This document shows positions 1 to 13,700 of a stretch of 64,000 nucleotides of DNA, piece after piece. The translations under genes and the position numbers were made by a program. The DNA is from Enoplolaimus lenunculus (Eukaryota; Nematoda; Enoplea; Enoplida; Thoracostomopsidae). The notes beneath the pieces were generated by a model that was not told the origin of the DNA, did no database searches, and was given only the letters and a program-made list of their open reading frames with translations. Position 1 is the first letter of the stretch. Every line of letters starts with the position of its first letter. The stretch is from positions 62,001-126,000 of the forward strand of contig JASANG010002323.1 of NCBI GenBank assembly GCA_030248215.1, in the 5' to 3' direction.

Positions 1-515
1 TGTCAGTCTAGGAGGGAACCAGGACGTCGACCTTTTTATTAAGCAGCTGGAAAAGCGGGCCTCCAGAGCAGGGATCGAAATAACTGCGATTCGTGTATAA
101 AATTTGAGTGAAATCATTCGAGCACTGCTTGAGTTAGTCGACAAATATAGTCGACAAGTTTGTCAGTCTAGGAGGGAACCAGGACGTCGACCTTTTTACT
201 AAGCAGCTGGAAAAGCGGGCCTCCAGAGCAGGGATCGAAATCTCTGCCTACGGATTCTTAGCGAACACTTTACCACTGCGTTACGCAGCCCTCCTCTACA
301 AGTGCAGTTTTCGTCGGCTATATTTGTCGACCGTTTGCTGCCAGCTAGCATACATACAGTGCAATGCACTATATTGCAGGCGCACATAACGGACAAGCAT
401 GTCTCACATGCCCTTATTTTCAATAAGGCCGTTCCTTGACCGTCCATCCTATTTTCGACTGGTACCGTGTTCATAAGCGCGGCAATCTAATATTGCGTTC
501 ACGGTGTAGCCCCCA

Positions 516-655
516 TGTCAGTGTGGGTAGGAACCGGGACTTCAGACCTTTTACGAAGCAGCTGGAAAAGCGGTCCTCCAGAGCAGGGATCGAACTCTCA
601 GGCTACGGATCCTTAAGCGAACACTTTACCACTGCGCCACGCAGCCCGCCTCTCT
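516..655 (-). mobile_element. tRNA-derived SINE-like unit, best preserved copy
   Basis: Read on the minus strand, the unit starts GGGCTGCGTGGCGCAGTGG (box A), passes a CTTAAGG anticodon-like loop (TAA, leucine-like), then AGTTCGATCCC (box B), and continues into a non-tRNA tail, CCGCTTTTCCAGCTGCTTCG, ending at a TGACA terminus. There is no intact acceptor-stem pairing, so it is not a working tRNA gene. A close copy lies at 161-300 and a fragment at 1-82. Confidence 0.7.
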
Positions 656-777
656 AACTGCATTTTTCGTCGGCTCTATGTGTCGACCGTTTGCTGGCAG
701 CCTGAATACATACAGTGTACTGCTCTATACTGCATGTGCACATAACGGACAAGCATGTCTAACATGCTTAGACAGTT

Positions 778-920
778 GAAGAGTTCAGCTTTGTGGCGCA
801 GGGGTAGAGCGTTCGCTTAAGGATCAGTATGCTCATAGTTCGAGCCACCTCTGTGTGTCTGGTTTTCCAGCTGGTTAATAAAAAATTCTGAGCTCTCGTC
901 TCCTACTTAGACTGACATAG
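778..920 (+). mobile_element. tRNA-derived SINE-like unit, plus-strand copy
   Basis: Box A (TGTGGCGCAGGGG), the TTCGCTTAAGGATC anticodon region and a diverged box B (AGTTCGAGCC) are followed by the family tail TTTTCCAGCTGGTTAATAAA and CTTAGACTGACAT. Orientation is opposite to the copies at 161-300 and 516-655. It is more diverged than those copies. Confidence 0.6.
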
Positions 921-1335
921 GGACTGCTCCGGAATTGAATCATGACCCCCTTGCGCTCGAGTGAAATATGCTACAATAACACAAGTCAACTATGCTACAA
1001 TAACACAATGCGGTCGATTGCAACAACTTCATATGCCAGCGTATGGTTGTACGTGCATGTGCGGCAATCATGCATTGCACATATACTTACCGTGCAGTGT
1101 ACATATACCGATAAGGCGGGCTACGTGGCACGGTGGTAGAGCGTTCACTTAAGAATCAGTGCACTGAGAGTTAGAGCCAGTCGTATATGGCTGCCTTTTC
1201 AACTGCTTGTAAGCATGTGAGACATGCATGTCCTGGTGCATGCTCAATATATTCAATGCTTAATACACATTGTGTTGTATGCTAACCGGCAGCATACGGT
1301 CGGCACATTTAGTCGACGATAAAAGTAGTTGGAGA

Positions 1336-1482
1336 GCCGGGCTGCGTGGAACAGTTGTAGAGCGTCTGCCTAAGGATCTGTAGGTTGCTAGATCGAAACT
1401 CACGCCATATGCCTGTTTTTCCTGTAGACTAATTGAAAAGAACGGAAGTCCCGGTTTTTACCTAGACTGACACTGTGTAATA
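1336..1482 (+). mobile_element. tRNA-derived SINE-like unit, promoter-proximal copy
   Basis: The copy starts GGGCTGCGTGGAACAG, continues through a TGCCTAAGGATC loop and a decayed box B (TAGATCGAAAC) and ends TACCTAGACTGACAC. Its leader is at 1199-1330. It is the last copy before WDR3. Another diverged plus-strand copy lies at about 1115-1198. Confidence 0.6.
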
Positions 1483-1756
1483 AAACGTTCTGAAGTCTCC
1501 ATTAGTACCTTGTTTAAGAGGCGGGCTCACCTGCGTTACACAGAGTGCACGCTGGGGTACCATATGACACTATTAAGCATCCGCGGCGCATTGACAAGCG
1601 TCAATCTGACTGAAGATAGCTGACCAGTTAATTCGGCGCAGTGGTTAAACAGCCCATTTTCCTCACCTTTTTCTCAGTGGATTTAAGTAATTGAAAAAAG
1701 CATCCATTTATTAATGTTTTTACATTTTTGGTTCGTAGTAAATAAATTATAACAAA

Positions 1757-4700
1757 ATGGGAATCACAAAGCAGTATTTACGCTACGCAGACTGCAGTTT
1801 TTGTGGCGTTAGTAACTCTGCAAGCTCGAATGTTCAGTTTGTAGACAACAAGGTCTGTACTGTAGGTGCTTGCGAAGAGGTGTACTTATGGGATATTAAA
1901 CGAAATGAAAAGGTTAGAAAAAATATAGTGAATCAGAATTCATTTACATTCTCCATCTTGTTTGTAAAGTACCGAAAATAAATTATGCGTCATTCAGCTT
2001 CAAAACTCACATTTTGGTTTAAACTGGTCACAGTTTGTGATAAATTTGACGGTAAGTTTGAATTGATACATACAAAAATGCTTATATAATTTGTTGGTCT
2101 GCGTATCATCAATTGGCAATCTAAGCTGATGGACGTACATTTGTGAACTGTTAGTTACCGAGGTGTATATCACTATTCCTATTAAATTATTACTTACTCA
2201 TATTAGATATTGCGAGAGGTTATAAATGCGGTTGTGGGCTGTTATAGGTATCTGTGCTGCAATATTCTGGCACTAAATATGTTGTGTGTTACGTTGTTGT
2301 ATCTAATGATCGTTCACGAATTGCTGTTGGATACGCAGACGGTTCAATTCGGCTTTTTGACCCTGCAGCTGCGGTAGATGGGCCGCAACTGGTGTTCTCT
2401 GGGCATAAATCGGGCGTTTCTTGTTTAGATTTTGATGCAACCGGATTGAGGTTGCTGTCTGGTGGAAAGTTAAGTGATATCAGTATTTGGATTTTGCTTA
2501 ATGTTTAGTTTGAGTAATTCGGTGTGGTGGTCTGTCTGCATTGTTAAATTGTTTATACAAATGCGAAATTTTTAGGTTTTGATATACACGTGATTCAGAT
2601 GATTTTTAAAGAAACTTTATATTGTAGGTAAATAGATCCTAAATATTCTTAAGATCTGGTTGTGTTATACTTAGTGCAACCTTCATTTGGCCCAGACAGG
2701 GAATCATGGTATTCGAAGCACTTCTGAGGTTCAAAATTACTGACGCTTTTTTACACACTTTACCTACATGTTGGTATATAATGTACGTACAGTTACGTCT
2801 TAGATCAAAACATACTGCTTCATTGGGCCTTTTTGGGGCATTCTATTTTCTAGTATACTTTAAATTTTAGGATTGCAAAATTATTGTTTGGGATGTTGTG
2901 AATGAATGTGGCGTTGTAAAGCTTTCCGGTCACAAAGGACCAGTGACATGTTGTCGTTTTATGAAAAAACGAAATATTGCTGTTTCAAGGTGAGAATCGT
3001 TACAGTTTATATTATTGTAGTTGGTGCAGAACAGATGTGCACGTATTAGCGTGATATAATACGGTCTTCTATGTAACAACTAATTTTTGATGTATTACTG
3101 TGCAAGTCATAAAATCATCCAAAGTGTGCATACATAGCGTTCATTGGCACTGCAGTTATAAACATTGAAAATGTAAATCGAATATCTGACAATTAAGTGA
3201 ATTTTAGTGTGAGTGCTTGCAAAATTCTAACCAGACAAATGCATATTCTAAATAAAAAATGTCATGTATAAACATATTTGAAAAATGAAAATAGGTTGTT
3301 GAAGCGACAAACCGAGACAGAACTTTATGCTCCATACACATTATGGCGTTTTGAAATAATAATTTATAGAAAACTATAGTTCATTTGGTGGTTAATTTCG
3401 GCAAAGATGTACCGAAACTGTGGTTTCTGAGATTTTCGAATCGCTATATCGGATTTCGTTGCTTGGCCATAAAACATGTACTAATTTTGAATATATAGTA
3501 CCTCGATGGAATCTTGCGTCTTCGAAATCTTAACAAGAACGGTCGGACAAGCAAGCAATTGTGCTAAAACTTGGCACGCACATACGGTATTTTTTATTGC
3601 ACAATTGGAAATTTAAAAACCCGCGTTCTCACATGTCTCGGGCGCCAAATGTCACTCTTGAAAGCAATGATTTCGTTTCGCCAATAATCTTATTATTTTG
3701 TGTGACAAAATTTTTGTTATGAGTTTTTAAAAGTTAGCATGTTTTGGTCTGCATAGTAGAAATTGCAATGAATTCCTTCAACGTATCAGAAACTAAATGA
3801 TTGTTGAACATATATTATACACCTGTCAAAGCATGGTTTCAGAACTGCAACACCATTATTAATTGTTCTGTATTGCTGCGCTACCCCAAATTACGTATGT
3901 TTTGCGTTTCAGCTATATATTTATTAATGTTAAAATAGATAATTTCCGCTTGGTTGTTTTTGGTAAATATTTGTATACCTGGTTTGTATGCGTTTTTCAC
4001 TAAACCTTTTATATTATGTCAACTGAGAAATCTTGTAGTTCAAAATCGCGAAATGTTAAATAATGTAGAAAAGCTGGTCTTCACACGACAGCATAATGTT
4101 CGTGTTTTGCTCGTATTAAGCACCATAGCAACGGTTTTATATTTAAGTTTATTTTTATTTGTTCAAGCACGAGCGTGACAGCTGAACGTTTCCTTGTAGT
4201 TTTGAGAAAGAACTGTGTACCTACGACGTTTTAAAGTATGTTTCTTGCACCGTTTTTCGATTTCTATCTGCTGGTTTATTTTAAATAACGTAAATGAACG
4301 AAGTTAATTGATATTAAATGTGACGTATGTGCGTTATAAATGTTGTTTTTTGTGTGGTTAACTGGTTGGAGGGAGTTTTGATGACGGTTTTCTTAACCGG
4401 TATTGGAACAGCCAATTGTTTTAGACTGGGTAAGCATGGAATTGTTGTCGTTTCCAAAATCGTGAGTCCGAAATGTAAGAGTCGAATAGTTTTGTTTATG
4501 CGTACGTATAACTTAGTAAAATCGCAGTTATTTTGAACCAGTGTTCACTTTGTGCAGCGTAAACATAGCTGTGAGCTGCTCTTCCGGAGATCATTAACAG
4601 GTATATACGTAGTGTGGGTTATCAATGCATTTGTAATACCTTGGACCCGGCCCTAACTCACTTTTACAAATGACTGGAATTTTGTCTTTTCATTCAAACA

Positions 4701-7700
4701 TGTGTAGGCATTAGCTGAATGAATCCTGAAAAGGCCTCCGTGTCTGCGGCATGATGAGGTTTGTCTTAACTAGCGTCATATTTTTGTCACCCAATCCCTT
4801 ACGGCAAACAAAGTCAGCAAACTGTACTTTCATTATATTCAAGTATATAGTCATAGAGACATTTAAGCTCAAAGAAACACTGCTTGTCCTCTCGTATGTC
4901 GTGTTGGTATGAACCGTTTCAAATTACATTATTTGATGAGGGATGTGGTTTATGATCAACAATGAACAATATAGGTATTTGACACTGATGTGCAGTTTAA
5001 CAACCAGGAATTGTGAGTAGGGTATGCAAGATGATTTCCGCAGGGGCAACGAATAATTTTCTACTATTGAATATTTTAAAGTAGGTGAAGAAATTTACGC
5101 CATGGGGGCTGCTGATGTGCTGTGGCAATTTTAATTTACCCTTTTACTGATTCGTGAAGGTGTTACAAACATTTGGGAATACGGACTCTTGATATACCAT
5201 GTGTATGTGTGTATAGAGCTGAACTGCAACCTGTTTATGTAAATAAATTAACTTTTGTGTTCCGAGTCATTTGGGACGTTATTATTAATGAAAATGTTTT
5301 TTAAGTCGTCAGCACAAAAATCCGGATTTTTCAGTAGTCGACTCGCATTATCTCAAATACTATTGTGACCCGAATAAGAGGGGACTGAATTTGTTTTGTT
5401 TTGCAGAGGGAATCCCCAACTCGATATTCGGTTACGGACTGTTATTTACACTCATTTCACCCCTAGGAACTTTTTTATTTCGCGGTTGTGTGTATTGAAC
5501 AATTATGTAATTCTAAAATATGAATATGTTTACGCAATAGGTATTTTTTGCAAAGGCTCATTTTTGCTGTGTACTAGCGAATTGGACCAATATTTGTTTG
5601 CCTTTCCAAGCTTGAGGGCCGCTGTGAGACTAAATAATTTCTTAAATGATCGGGTTTCACAAGGTTGTCGGTATATTTATGTGTGTGCTTATGCGGTGCG
5701 CGTGTATATGTGTTCAAATGTCTTATTGGGTACCTATTTTTGTTTTGATAAGTGTGTATAGCTATGTGTATAACTTTTTGGATTTCGCCTAATGAAATAG
5801 GGCTTTAGCTTTGTGTACTTCGCATCCTTATATATTGTGTTTGTTTGCTCTCGATTGCTTTTGTTTGCAAATAAGATGGTTTGTTGCGATTTTCATGTGT
5901 TAAGTTTTTTCTTTTCTGAGTCTTGTTATACAGTTGTTTATATACTTCGTTTTGTGTCATTAAAACATTATTTTTCGAAGCCGCTTATTAATTTTTAGCA
6001 TTAATTGGTTTACATGTCACGAACTTTGTATGACGTGGTTTTTTTAAAAGACTTTGTATGTATATATGTATGTATGTATATATCTGCTTTAGTTTTACTG
6101 GTTACAGTAATCACCTTTAAACAGGTGAAAACTAAACGTATGCAAACATTTTTACCTCCAGACAGATACGTTTTTGGCAAAGGTTTTAAAACCTTGGGCA
6201 CGTTATCTTGTTTGGGGCCTGGAAACAAGCTGAGTTATGTTTTTATGTCTGCATACCAGGGTTACTGGTGTCTGGGCTGCAACTAGGCGGATAAGGCGAC
6301 GCCTATTTTCTCAAGCGTTCGCCGCCCAATTTTATATGCTCGCTCCCTTCCGCATTTTTTTCGATATTTCAGGGAGTGCAGTGTTAGCAAAAATTTTGTT
6401 TGCCCCTTTAAATAGAAATTGTATTGCGCCCTCTGCTAACAACAGTTCGTGGTTACCGGCCTGGCTCGTGTACTGAGGATTTACCAGGATTTTATTTCAG
6501 GAGGATAAATCGTATAAAAACAATTCTAACGTCAATGATCCCTGTTGCTCTAAATCCAGTGAAAAGTGCTGTTTTCTTCTGTCTAGAAATTTCGAAAGGT
6601 GTTATATTCGCTGTATCTCTTTCCGCTCCCTTTGTATATATACGGCCACGCTTGTTTGTGCCTTGTCATATGTTGTCCAGTATCGCTGTCACACTATAGC
6701 AGAGTTGTGTTCAAGTAGTTACGTCCTACTGCTAGCGGGTTTATTTTTTTGATAGTTGTTTTTGTATATATTGTGATTGTTAATTGCTTTTTATGTTAAG
6801 TATTAAAAAAGAACAACCACAGCAACAAATTGAGATATTTTACCACACGGTTTTCACGGGAATACAATTAAACAGTTAAATGGATTGTCATTTATTTAAA
6901 TGTAGATCAAAGAGGGGTGTTGGAATAGGGCTTAAGCAAATAGTACTTTTTTCGCTTTTTCGTTCTTTTTTTATATTTTTTTTAACTTGTGCTTGATTTT
7001 TGAGATACTTTACAGATAGTTGAGTTAAACAAAGCCAAACAGTGAGCGCAAGGTATATAAATATATACGTTGATATCAGGGTGCAACCGGAATTACCGTT
7101 CCGGCATTTTTTCACCGTCTGGTTCCGGATCTGGTTTCGATAATTTTTATACCGAAAATAAACCATCGAAGGTAGATTTCGCTTCCGTGGATTATGAAAA
7201 TCTAAAATACTGCATATACAGTGAATATCTATCTCCAACTAGGTTTATTACTTATTTCACCAGTAATATTACAAAAAAGAAAGTTAAAATGAATATTTCG
7301 GTGGCATGTATTTTTCATTTTCCGGTTTTTTCCGGTTCCGTTTTCGTTAATTTTTTCAAATTCCGGTTACGGTAAATTGTAATTCTGGTTGCACCCTGGT
7401 TGATAGTAGGATCAATTATTATTGAAACCGAAAATTGTTAGCACCCACTAATAAGGTGTGCTGGCTACGGGCCTGTGAAACCGGATGATGCGAATTGGTC
7501 AACTTGAGGTTCTTGTGTCGACGCCCGATGCCTTAAAGCTAAGAGAAGCAATGTATGCTGTCTTTCTTGGCCGTGCGGCGGCGAACGGCCTTGCGCGACG
7601 ATGGGACAATGTTGAAATGTTGGAACCATAATTTCGTTTATATGAGTTAGTGCTTTTACCAGCCAAGTTATATATATGTACATATTTGTATTTTTAGTAT

Positions 7701-10700
7701 CATAAACTCAGTTATTTATTTCAAAATAGTTTTTGTAACGGAGGCTTTTAATAGTGAAAAAATTGTGTTTATTTAAAAAGGGGAACTGAATAAAGGCATT
7801 CTGAGTTTTATGCAATATTTTTGAACAATCTGTTGCATTGAGTGAATGCTGTTGTTTAACCCAATTCCTGAAAGCACCAACGTAAGCAAGTCCAAAAACG
7901 TTCATACGATAGCAATTTGTCCCTGAAAATTGCAGCTTAGACTGGACTCCGCTGAATCGATTGAACTTGAGTTAAAATCGCATCTGATTTAAATCCAACC
8001 GTGTACGACTTTACTTCAAATATCTGGTTTGTTTGTAATTATAAACCTTCAAGAACTGTGCATGCGTTTATATGGAACATTGAGATGTGTCCCATATGGT
8101 TCGTTAAAAAGGTTCAGTCTATTATTCATTGTGTGTTCAATTGAGATGTCAGGATTTCATTTTAGCGGGGGTTTATCATGTGTAAAGGTGTTTTTTTGTG
8201 AGCGAGCGAGAAAAATTTTTTGACCTTAGCAGCTTATACAGCATACCAAAGTGTCGTTTACGAGATTTTCTTGAAATTTCAGATGTATTCCCATTGTATA
8301 CGCCCGGTTCAGTCAATTCATTGTGTGTTAAGTAGCCAAGGGTTTATTTTGGCGGACTATAACCACCCACGTTTGAAAGTTTTTTCTAGCGGGCGAGAAA
8401 ATTTTGTGACCTTTGCAGGTTAATTTACTGCATGCAAAAGTGCCTTGACGAGTATTTCTACAATTTTTAAGAGATATATCCCCGTTGTATGCGACCCTGT
8501 TTGTTAATACTGCATGCTCATACGCGTGGGTTTTGTACCCGGTCGGGCTGACCAAGTTCTAAAACGGTTGTGCGTGGTGTGTGGTGTGCGGGTTTTAGTC
8601 GTTACTTTTTGTTGGTTTTTCTCGTATGTCGTGGTTTCGACGTCTGATAATGTACATCTCTTTATCTTTTGGTCACGGGTGTGGTGTATGTATGAATTTG
8701 AAAAGCATTTGGGATAAGAATCGCCAGGGTAGCGCTCTACTTGTAGTATAGAGCTGTCCGTGTCTGTCCGTCACCGTGCGGTATCGTTCGCGAGGATGGA
8801 CGTCGACGGACAGCACCGGATGATATTAAAAGTATTAGAAAGTATAGCGCCATCCTAAAATGCCATTGGGACATTTTAAGAAAAGTATGTATAATATACA
8901 TTCAGGATTGAATTTGATCAAAAATCATATGAACACGATAGTGTTCATATATATGGTTCGCGCATCTCAATTCTTAAGTGTGAATTTCCAGTTTCGTTTA
9001 CTGGTTGGTAGTCAAGTAATATTAGACCTCTTTCGTGTAAATTTGGTACACTGGTATCCTGGTACGTAGAGAATATCTGTGACGAAGGATTTGCAAAACG
9101 AGTGTGTTGTTCAGTAGTTACGGTCAAAAAAACTCCTAACAGAAAGTGCACGAAATTTTTCATTTTGGTTCAGCATTTTTACCAGTTACAAGTAATTTTA
9201 CGATTATAACTGTTACAGGTACACTTTATAGAGTTTACGTTGGAGTGTTTCACCCCAACAGTTAGTTTAGTTAGTTTCACCCCAACAGTTAAATAGATAG
9301 ATAGAGAAAGAGAAGATGCCATATATAGTGTGCAGACTGTAAAAGCCTCATCACACCGCCATCTCTTGTTTAATCTCCTACTGCAGAGCAGACCTAAAGT
9401 TCTTGTTTAGATTCTACTAAAAAGCGAATAATTTTCCTAATATCCAACTGCGAAGCCTTATTCTGCTGAAGACACGTCGCCCGAAAGACAGTTTCCTGGC
9501 TTCTTGTATCTGTCTCATTATGACAAAAGAACATTCATTGTTGCAAATTTAAGACTATGCAAGTGATTATCCAACTTGCAATGCCCAATTGCCCACTCAA
9601 AGCTCTGACACCTACGCTCATACGTACATGTTTAACTTCCACAAATAGGATGGCCATTTCTGATTACAGTAAGGCTGAAAATTTCTAAGATGCCTGCAAA
9701 AATGACGAGCTGATTTGCTTATAGCTCTCTCCAATATTTGTTTCCTAATCGAACTCATTATTGTCGATAGTGCTACATTTGAAAATGGTTCTGGGCCATG
9801 CAAAAGCTTCGTCGACGCTGAACGAGCTAACCTATCCGCAATTTAATTTCCTGGAACATTACAGTGCCCTGGAACTCAGATTAAATTAACTTCATTATAA
9901 GCAGGGAGCTCATAAAGTTGTTCTCTATACTCATACACTGTCTTGCTATTGACCAAACAGTTATCTAGTGCTTTGATTGTAGCTTCACTGTCACTGAAAA
10001 TCGCAATACACATTTTCTTAACACCACGACCTAACAACTGGGAGACGCATTTCTCAACGGTGATAACCTCTGCCTGGAAAACCGAACAACAAGATTCAAG
10101 TGGAACATGGAAATCAGCAAAGCCCTGAATATATATGCCAGCCCCTGTACCTCTTTGAGAATTGAGCTCAAGAAATCTTACATCCATCAGTGAAGGAGCA
10201 CAGATGTGTCTGACGATATTAAAGAAGAATGTTGTCATAGTTTTCACGCAACGGAATAATCGTTAACCAATTCTTATCCTTGTGAAAGATTTTAATCGGT
10301 AAGAGTGCCAATTCTGACAAGTCTGAAGCTAAGTCTCTGATTGAATTGTGCTTAGATTCGAAATTATTACGCCATAAACCCAAGTCTCAAATTTACATAT
10401 TTCGCTAATTGGAACAATACACGAAAGCGCTTCCCATCCTTCTGGGGAGTTGCTTTCATTGCGCCTGTTATACTTAAAAAAGCCAACTGTTGGACCTTAT
10501 TAAGATTCTTTTCTACGTATTTAACACGAGTCCTATGCCACCAAACTGCTGCACCATGTAGCATAGCTGGTAGAACTACTGAATTGTGCAGATACCAATG
10601 AAGTTTTGATCACAGCCCCCAGTTCTTTCCACAAAATCTTTGACATATCATGAGATTACGAACACATTTTCGAGTGATATACTGAATATGTGAATTCCAA

Positions 10701-13700
10701 TATAGTTTTGATTCAAAAATGACACCTAAATATTTAACTTCTTTACTCAGACTGAGCTTCGGTCGATCAAGAAGAATACCTGGAACGACACAGATTTTTC
10801 GTCTTCTAGAGAAATGCACTAAGTGAGTCTTAGATGCTTGAACCTCGGTCTGGCTAACCCAATAATTGGTTTCACCCGAACGGACAGTGTCAACCCCCAT
10901 GGTTTGTTTCGTCCCAAGCTTGGTTTTATACAAATAGTTTGGTGAGCGCTTGTTTTTAGGACAAGTTTCTTTCAACCAAACGATTTATTTAAACTCAGTA
11001 TTTAGTTTAATCAGACTTCTCATTCTTCGTAGTTTATATTGATGGATTAAGCAACATAAGCAACAGCTTGATAAACCGGTTGAAACTAGAAAAAATAGCT
11101 CAGTGCTTGAGCAACATGGGATATGTTTCTAATGCCTATTATAAGAGGATATTAACTAGAACAGCACATTCGTTTCATGTAGTATTGCGTACAGCAAAAT
11201 TTCTGTATTTTTCTTTTTGTAAGAAACACATGTTTTGTTTGAATGTGAAGCAAAATAATTTCTGAAATGTAAAAAAAATTATCTTGGAATCCATGAAAGT
11301 ACGTGCTAAATTGATCTGTGGTTCTCTGTTAACTGAATTCATAAGAGCATTGTATGCCGACATAATTGCTAAGTTAGAGTTGTGATGACCAATTTTGTTG
11401 GATACCTTCTTAAACAAGGCGCACCCTGATGGTACACCGCCAGTAAAACCAAATATGCAATTTGCTTAAGGTGTATGATTCAGTAATGTGATGACAGGCA
11501 TTTGCCTTGCGAAATCATAAAAGTATTCTTCTGCTAGACGCTAGTGGAGCTAATCTAAATTAATGTTGGTTTATAGCAAAACACATCTCGGTGATTTCTG
11601 TTATATGATTCAGCCTGAGCACAGAGCCTGACGTTGAAAATGTTTAATTCTTATTCAGTATAACATGGACGGTTCTTGGAAGGAAACTAAAATATTACAG
11701 TGAATTAATTAGTTTAACCGTATTGGAAACGTGTAATCGTTACGGTTGCAACATAAAAAATTTAGTATAAATTGCAATTAGAGACGTAATTCAGATTTGT
11801 TTTTTGTTTTAATCGAAACAGTGGATTTTCAATGTTTTTCTGGTATGTTTCCGGCAAGGTTTTGTAGCTGCAGTTTTTGTTCAGGGTTGTGCTTTCAGCA
11901 ACAGACACATATATATTTTATATTCGTCTCGAATAACCTTCTTCTGTACTAGTCTCGTCACCTTATTTTTAATGTATATACATACACGTTTTATATGGCG
12001 GGGAGTCTATCATGTGGATGCATCGCGAGAGTAATTTTAATCGATCCTTGCTTGTCTCCTGCACCCTCAAAGTTTTGTGTCGGTACGGGTTGAGCAAGGT
12101 TTTGTGGCAGTAGGCTTTGCTTTAATCAACTGATGTATTTGTTTTTATATCTATCTGTTATGATTTTAACCTTCTGCACCAGTCTCGTCATTTTATTTTT
12201 AATGGACATACACGTTTTAGCTGGCGGCGGTAAGTCTAGCAGGTAGATAGGACGGCGCCGTTTGAACGAGCGACGTAGGTTGGCTGTATCGTAGAAATAC
12301 GAATGCGCGCGGTTTGGTTGAATCGGTTGTACTGGTGTTTAGATTCCGTCGTTTATTTGTGGCGAGTGATTTATTGGCTAGGTTTTTTGAATAATATTTA
12401 TGGATTGGTCAGGAAATTGGATTTGAAGGTTATATGGTGTAAACGTACTTACTTTAGATGTCACTTCAGAGTGCGTAATGTAATGTTGTTTGATGTTTGG
12501 GAACTGGTGTTACTTAGGAAGCTTAATCCTAATCCTAAGCCTAAGTGTTGCCCAAGTCTGAAGATTTTAAAAACTGGAAGATGGCGACGTTCATATAATA
12601 GCCGAAAATTTGATTGTTAATTTTACTCTAAGCATAACAACTTTTGTTTTTTAGTCTAAGTCTTCACGAATGAATGGTTAACAGATTGCAGGCCCTATAT
12701 ATTGTATAACGACATTCCGTCGTCCGGCAATTCGTCGACCAACAATTTGAAATCCGAAATTTTATCGACTCGACGATTCGTCGCCCACCATTATGCATAG
12801 GTTTAGGCTTAGCTTAGGGTTGCGCAATACTCGCGGCGCGCCGCCGGACGCTGCCAAACGCCGCCGGAAGCCATCGCGCGGCACAATAACGCCGGCACGC
12901 GGTGCTGTTAAACTTTTTATTAAAAATTACTGCCCGCCGATGTGCGACGGCGCGTGGAGGCGTCCGGCTGAGTAATGTATATATAGCGCAACCCGAAAGC
13001 ATTATGCTTAGATTTATTTATAGGATTTTGGACACTGTTGGGCGACAAGTTGTCGGGCGACGAATTGTCGTAGATTCCCTATATATTGAATGTTAGTCCG
13101 TCTGTGCTTTGTGCAGGAACGTTTTTCTCACATTTTAGCGGGCCCGTAGCCAAGGGGGCCAGCGGGGATCAGCCCCCTCCTGGAGAATTTTGGCCCCGCT
13201 AGAAAATTTTCAGCCTTGCTTGTAACTCATTGAAAACCAGTGAATGCCCGCCCCTCATGAAAAATTTTTGGGGGGTCCCTAGCAAGGTGAGCTGGCTACG
13301 GGCCAATATTTTAACAGTTCCATGTGCATTTAAAATTTTAAACACATCATATAGACATAATGCATAACGTTGCTTGAAAGTGATGGCGTTGGATTATGAG
13401 GTGAATTTCGTCAGCATGAGCGATGTAATAATAATTACTGATTTTCAGTTCAAAAGATTCGCTGGTAAAGTTTTGGGATCTTGCCGCAAATCACTGCGTA
13501 TATACTTTGCTTGGACACCGTACGGAGGTTAGCTTTCGACATTTCAAGTCAAGTATTTATGTACCTATTAATATGTGTAACATATTCGGTGGAACTACTT
13601 TTTTTCTTGGTGCCAGTAAAGCTCGAGTTTTGACGTACTTCGAATAAAAATCGGATTGTCGTTTTGAATTTTGGTTCTTTGATTTGAAGCGGATTCAAAG

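Larger units (their letters stand above)
1..1480. repeat. Inverted tandem array of tRNA-derived repeat units upstream of WDR3
   Basis: About six diverged copies of one unit are seen. Each has a leader (GCATGTGAGACATGC...GTCGAC...), a tRNA-like block with box A (TGGCGCAGTGG) and box B (GTTCGATCCC), and a tail ending TAGACTGACA. Copies at about 1-160, 161-413 and 516-768 read on the minus strand, the last two with a period near 355 bp. Copies at about 775-920, 1020-1198 and 1199-1480 read on the plus strand, so the array is inverted around position 770. The tRNA-like part is SINE-like, but the shared leader and regular spacing look more like a tandem repeat carrying a pol III promoter. It ends about 275 bp before the WDR3 start codon. 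Confidence 0.75.

Noticed and set aside
2470-2508. Continuation of WDR3 exon 2 into [13 protein letters not shown], which looks a little like the human KDTDIIVWDV
   Set aside because: Exon 3 starts [14 protein letters not shown] and matches better and further. The continuation reaches a stop after LLNV, so the resemblance is taken as chance.
9876-10247. RNase H-like frame considered as a host ribonuclease H gene
   Set aside because: It is preceded by reverse-transcriptase blocks in the same orientation, has stop codons in the conserved GNExAD region, and is distinct from the intact RNASEH1 at 54698.
12303-12620. 105-codon frame in WDR3 intron 3
   Set aside because: No conserved motif, and it runs through a CCTAAG-type motif cluster; treated as chance.
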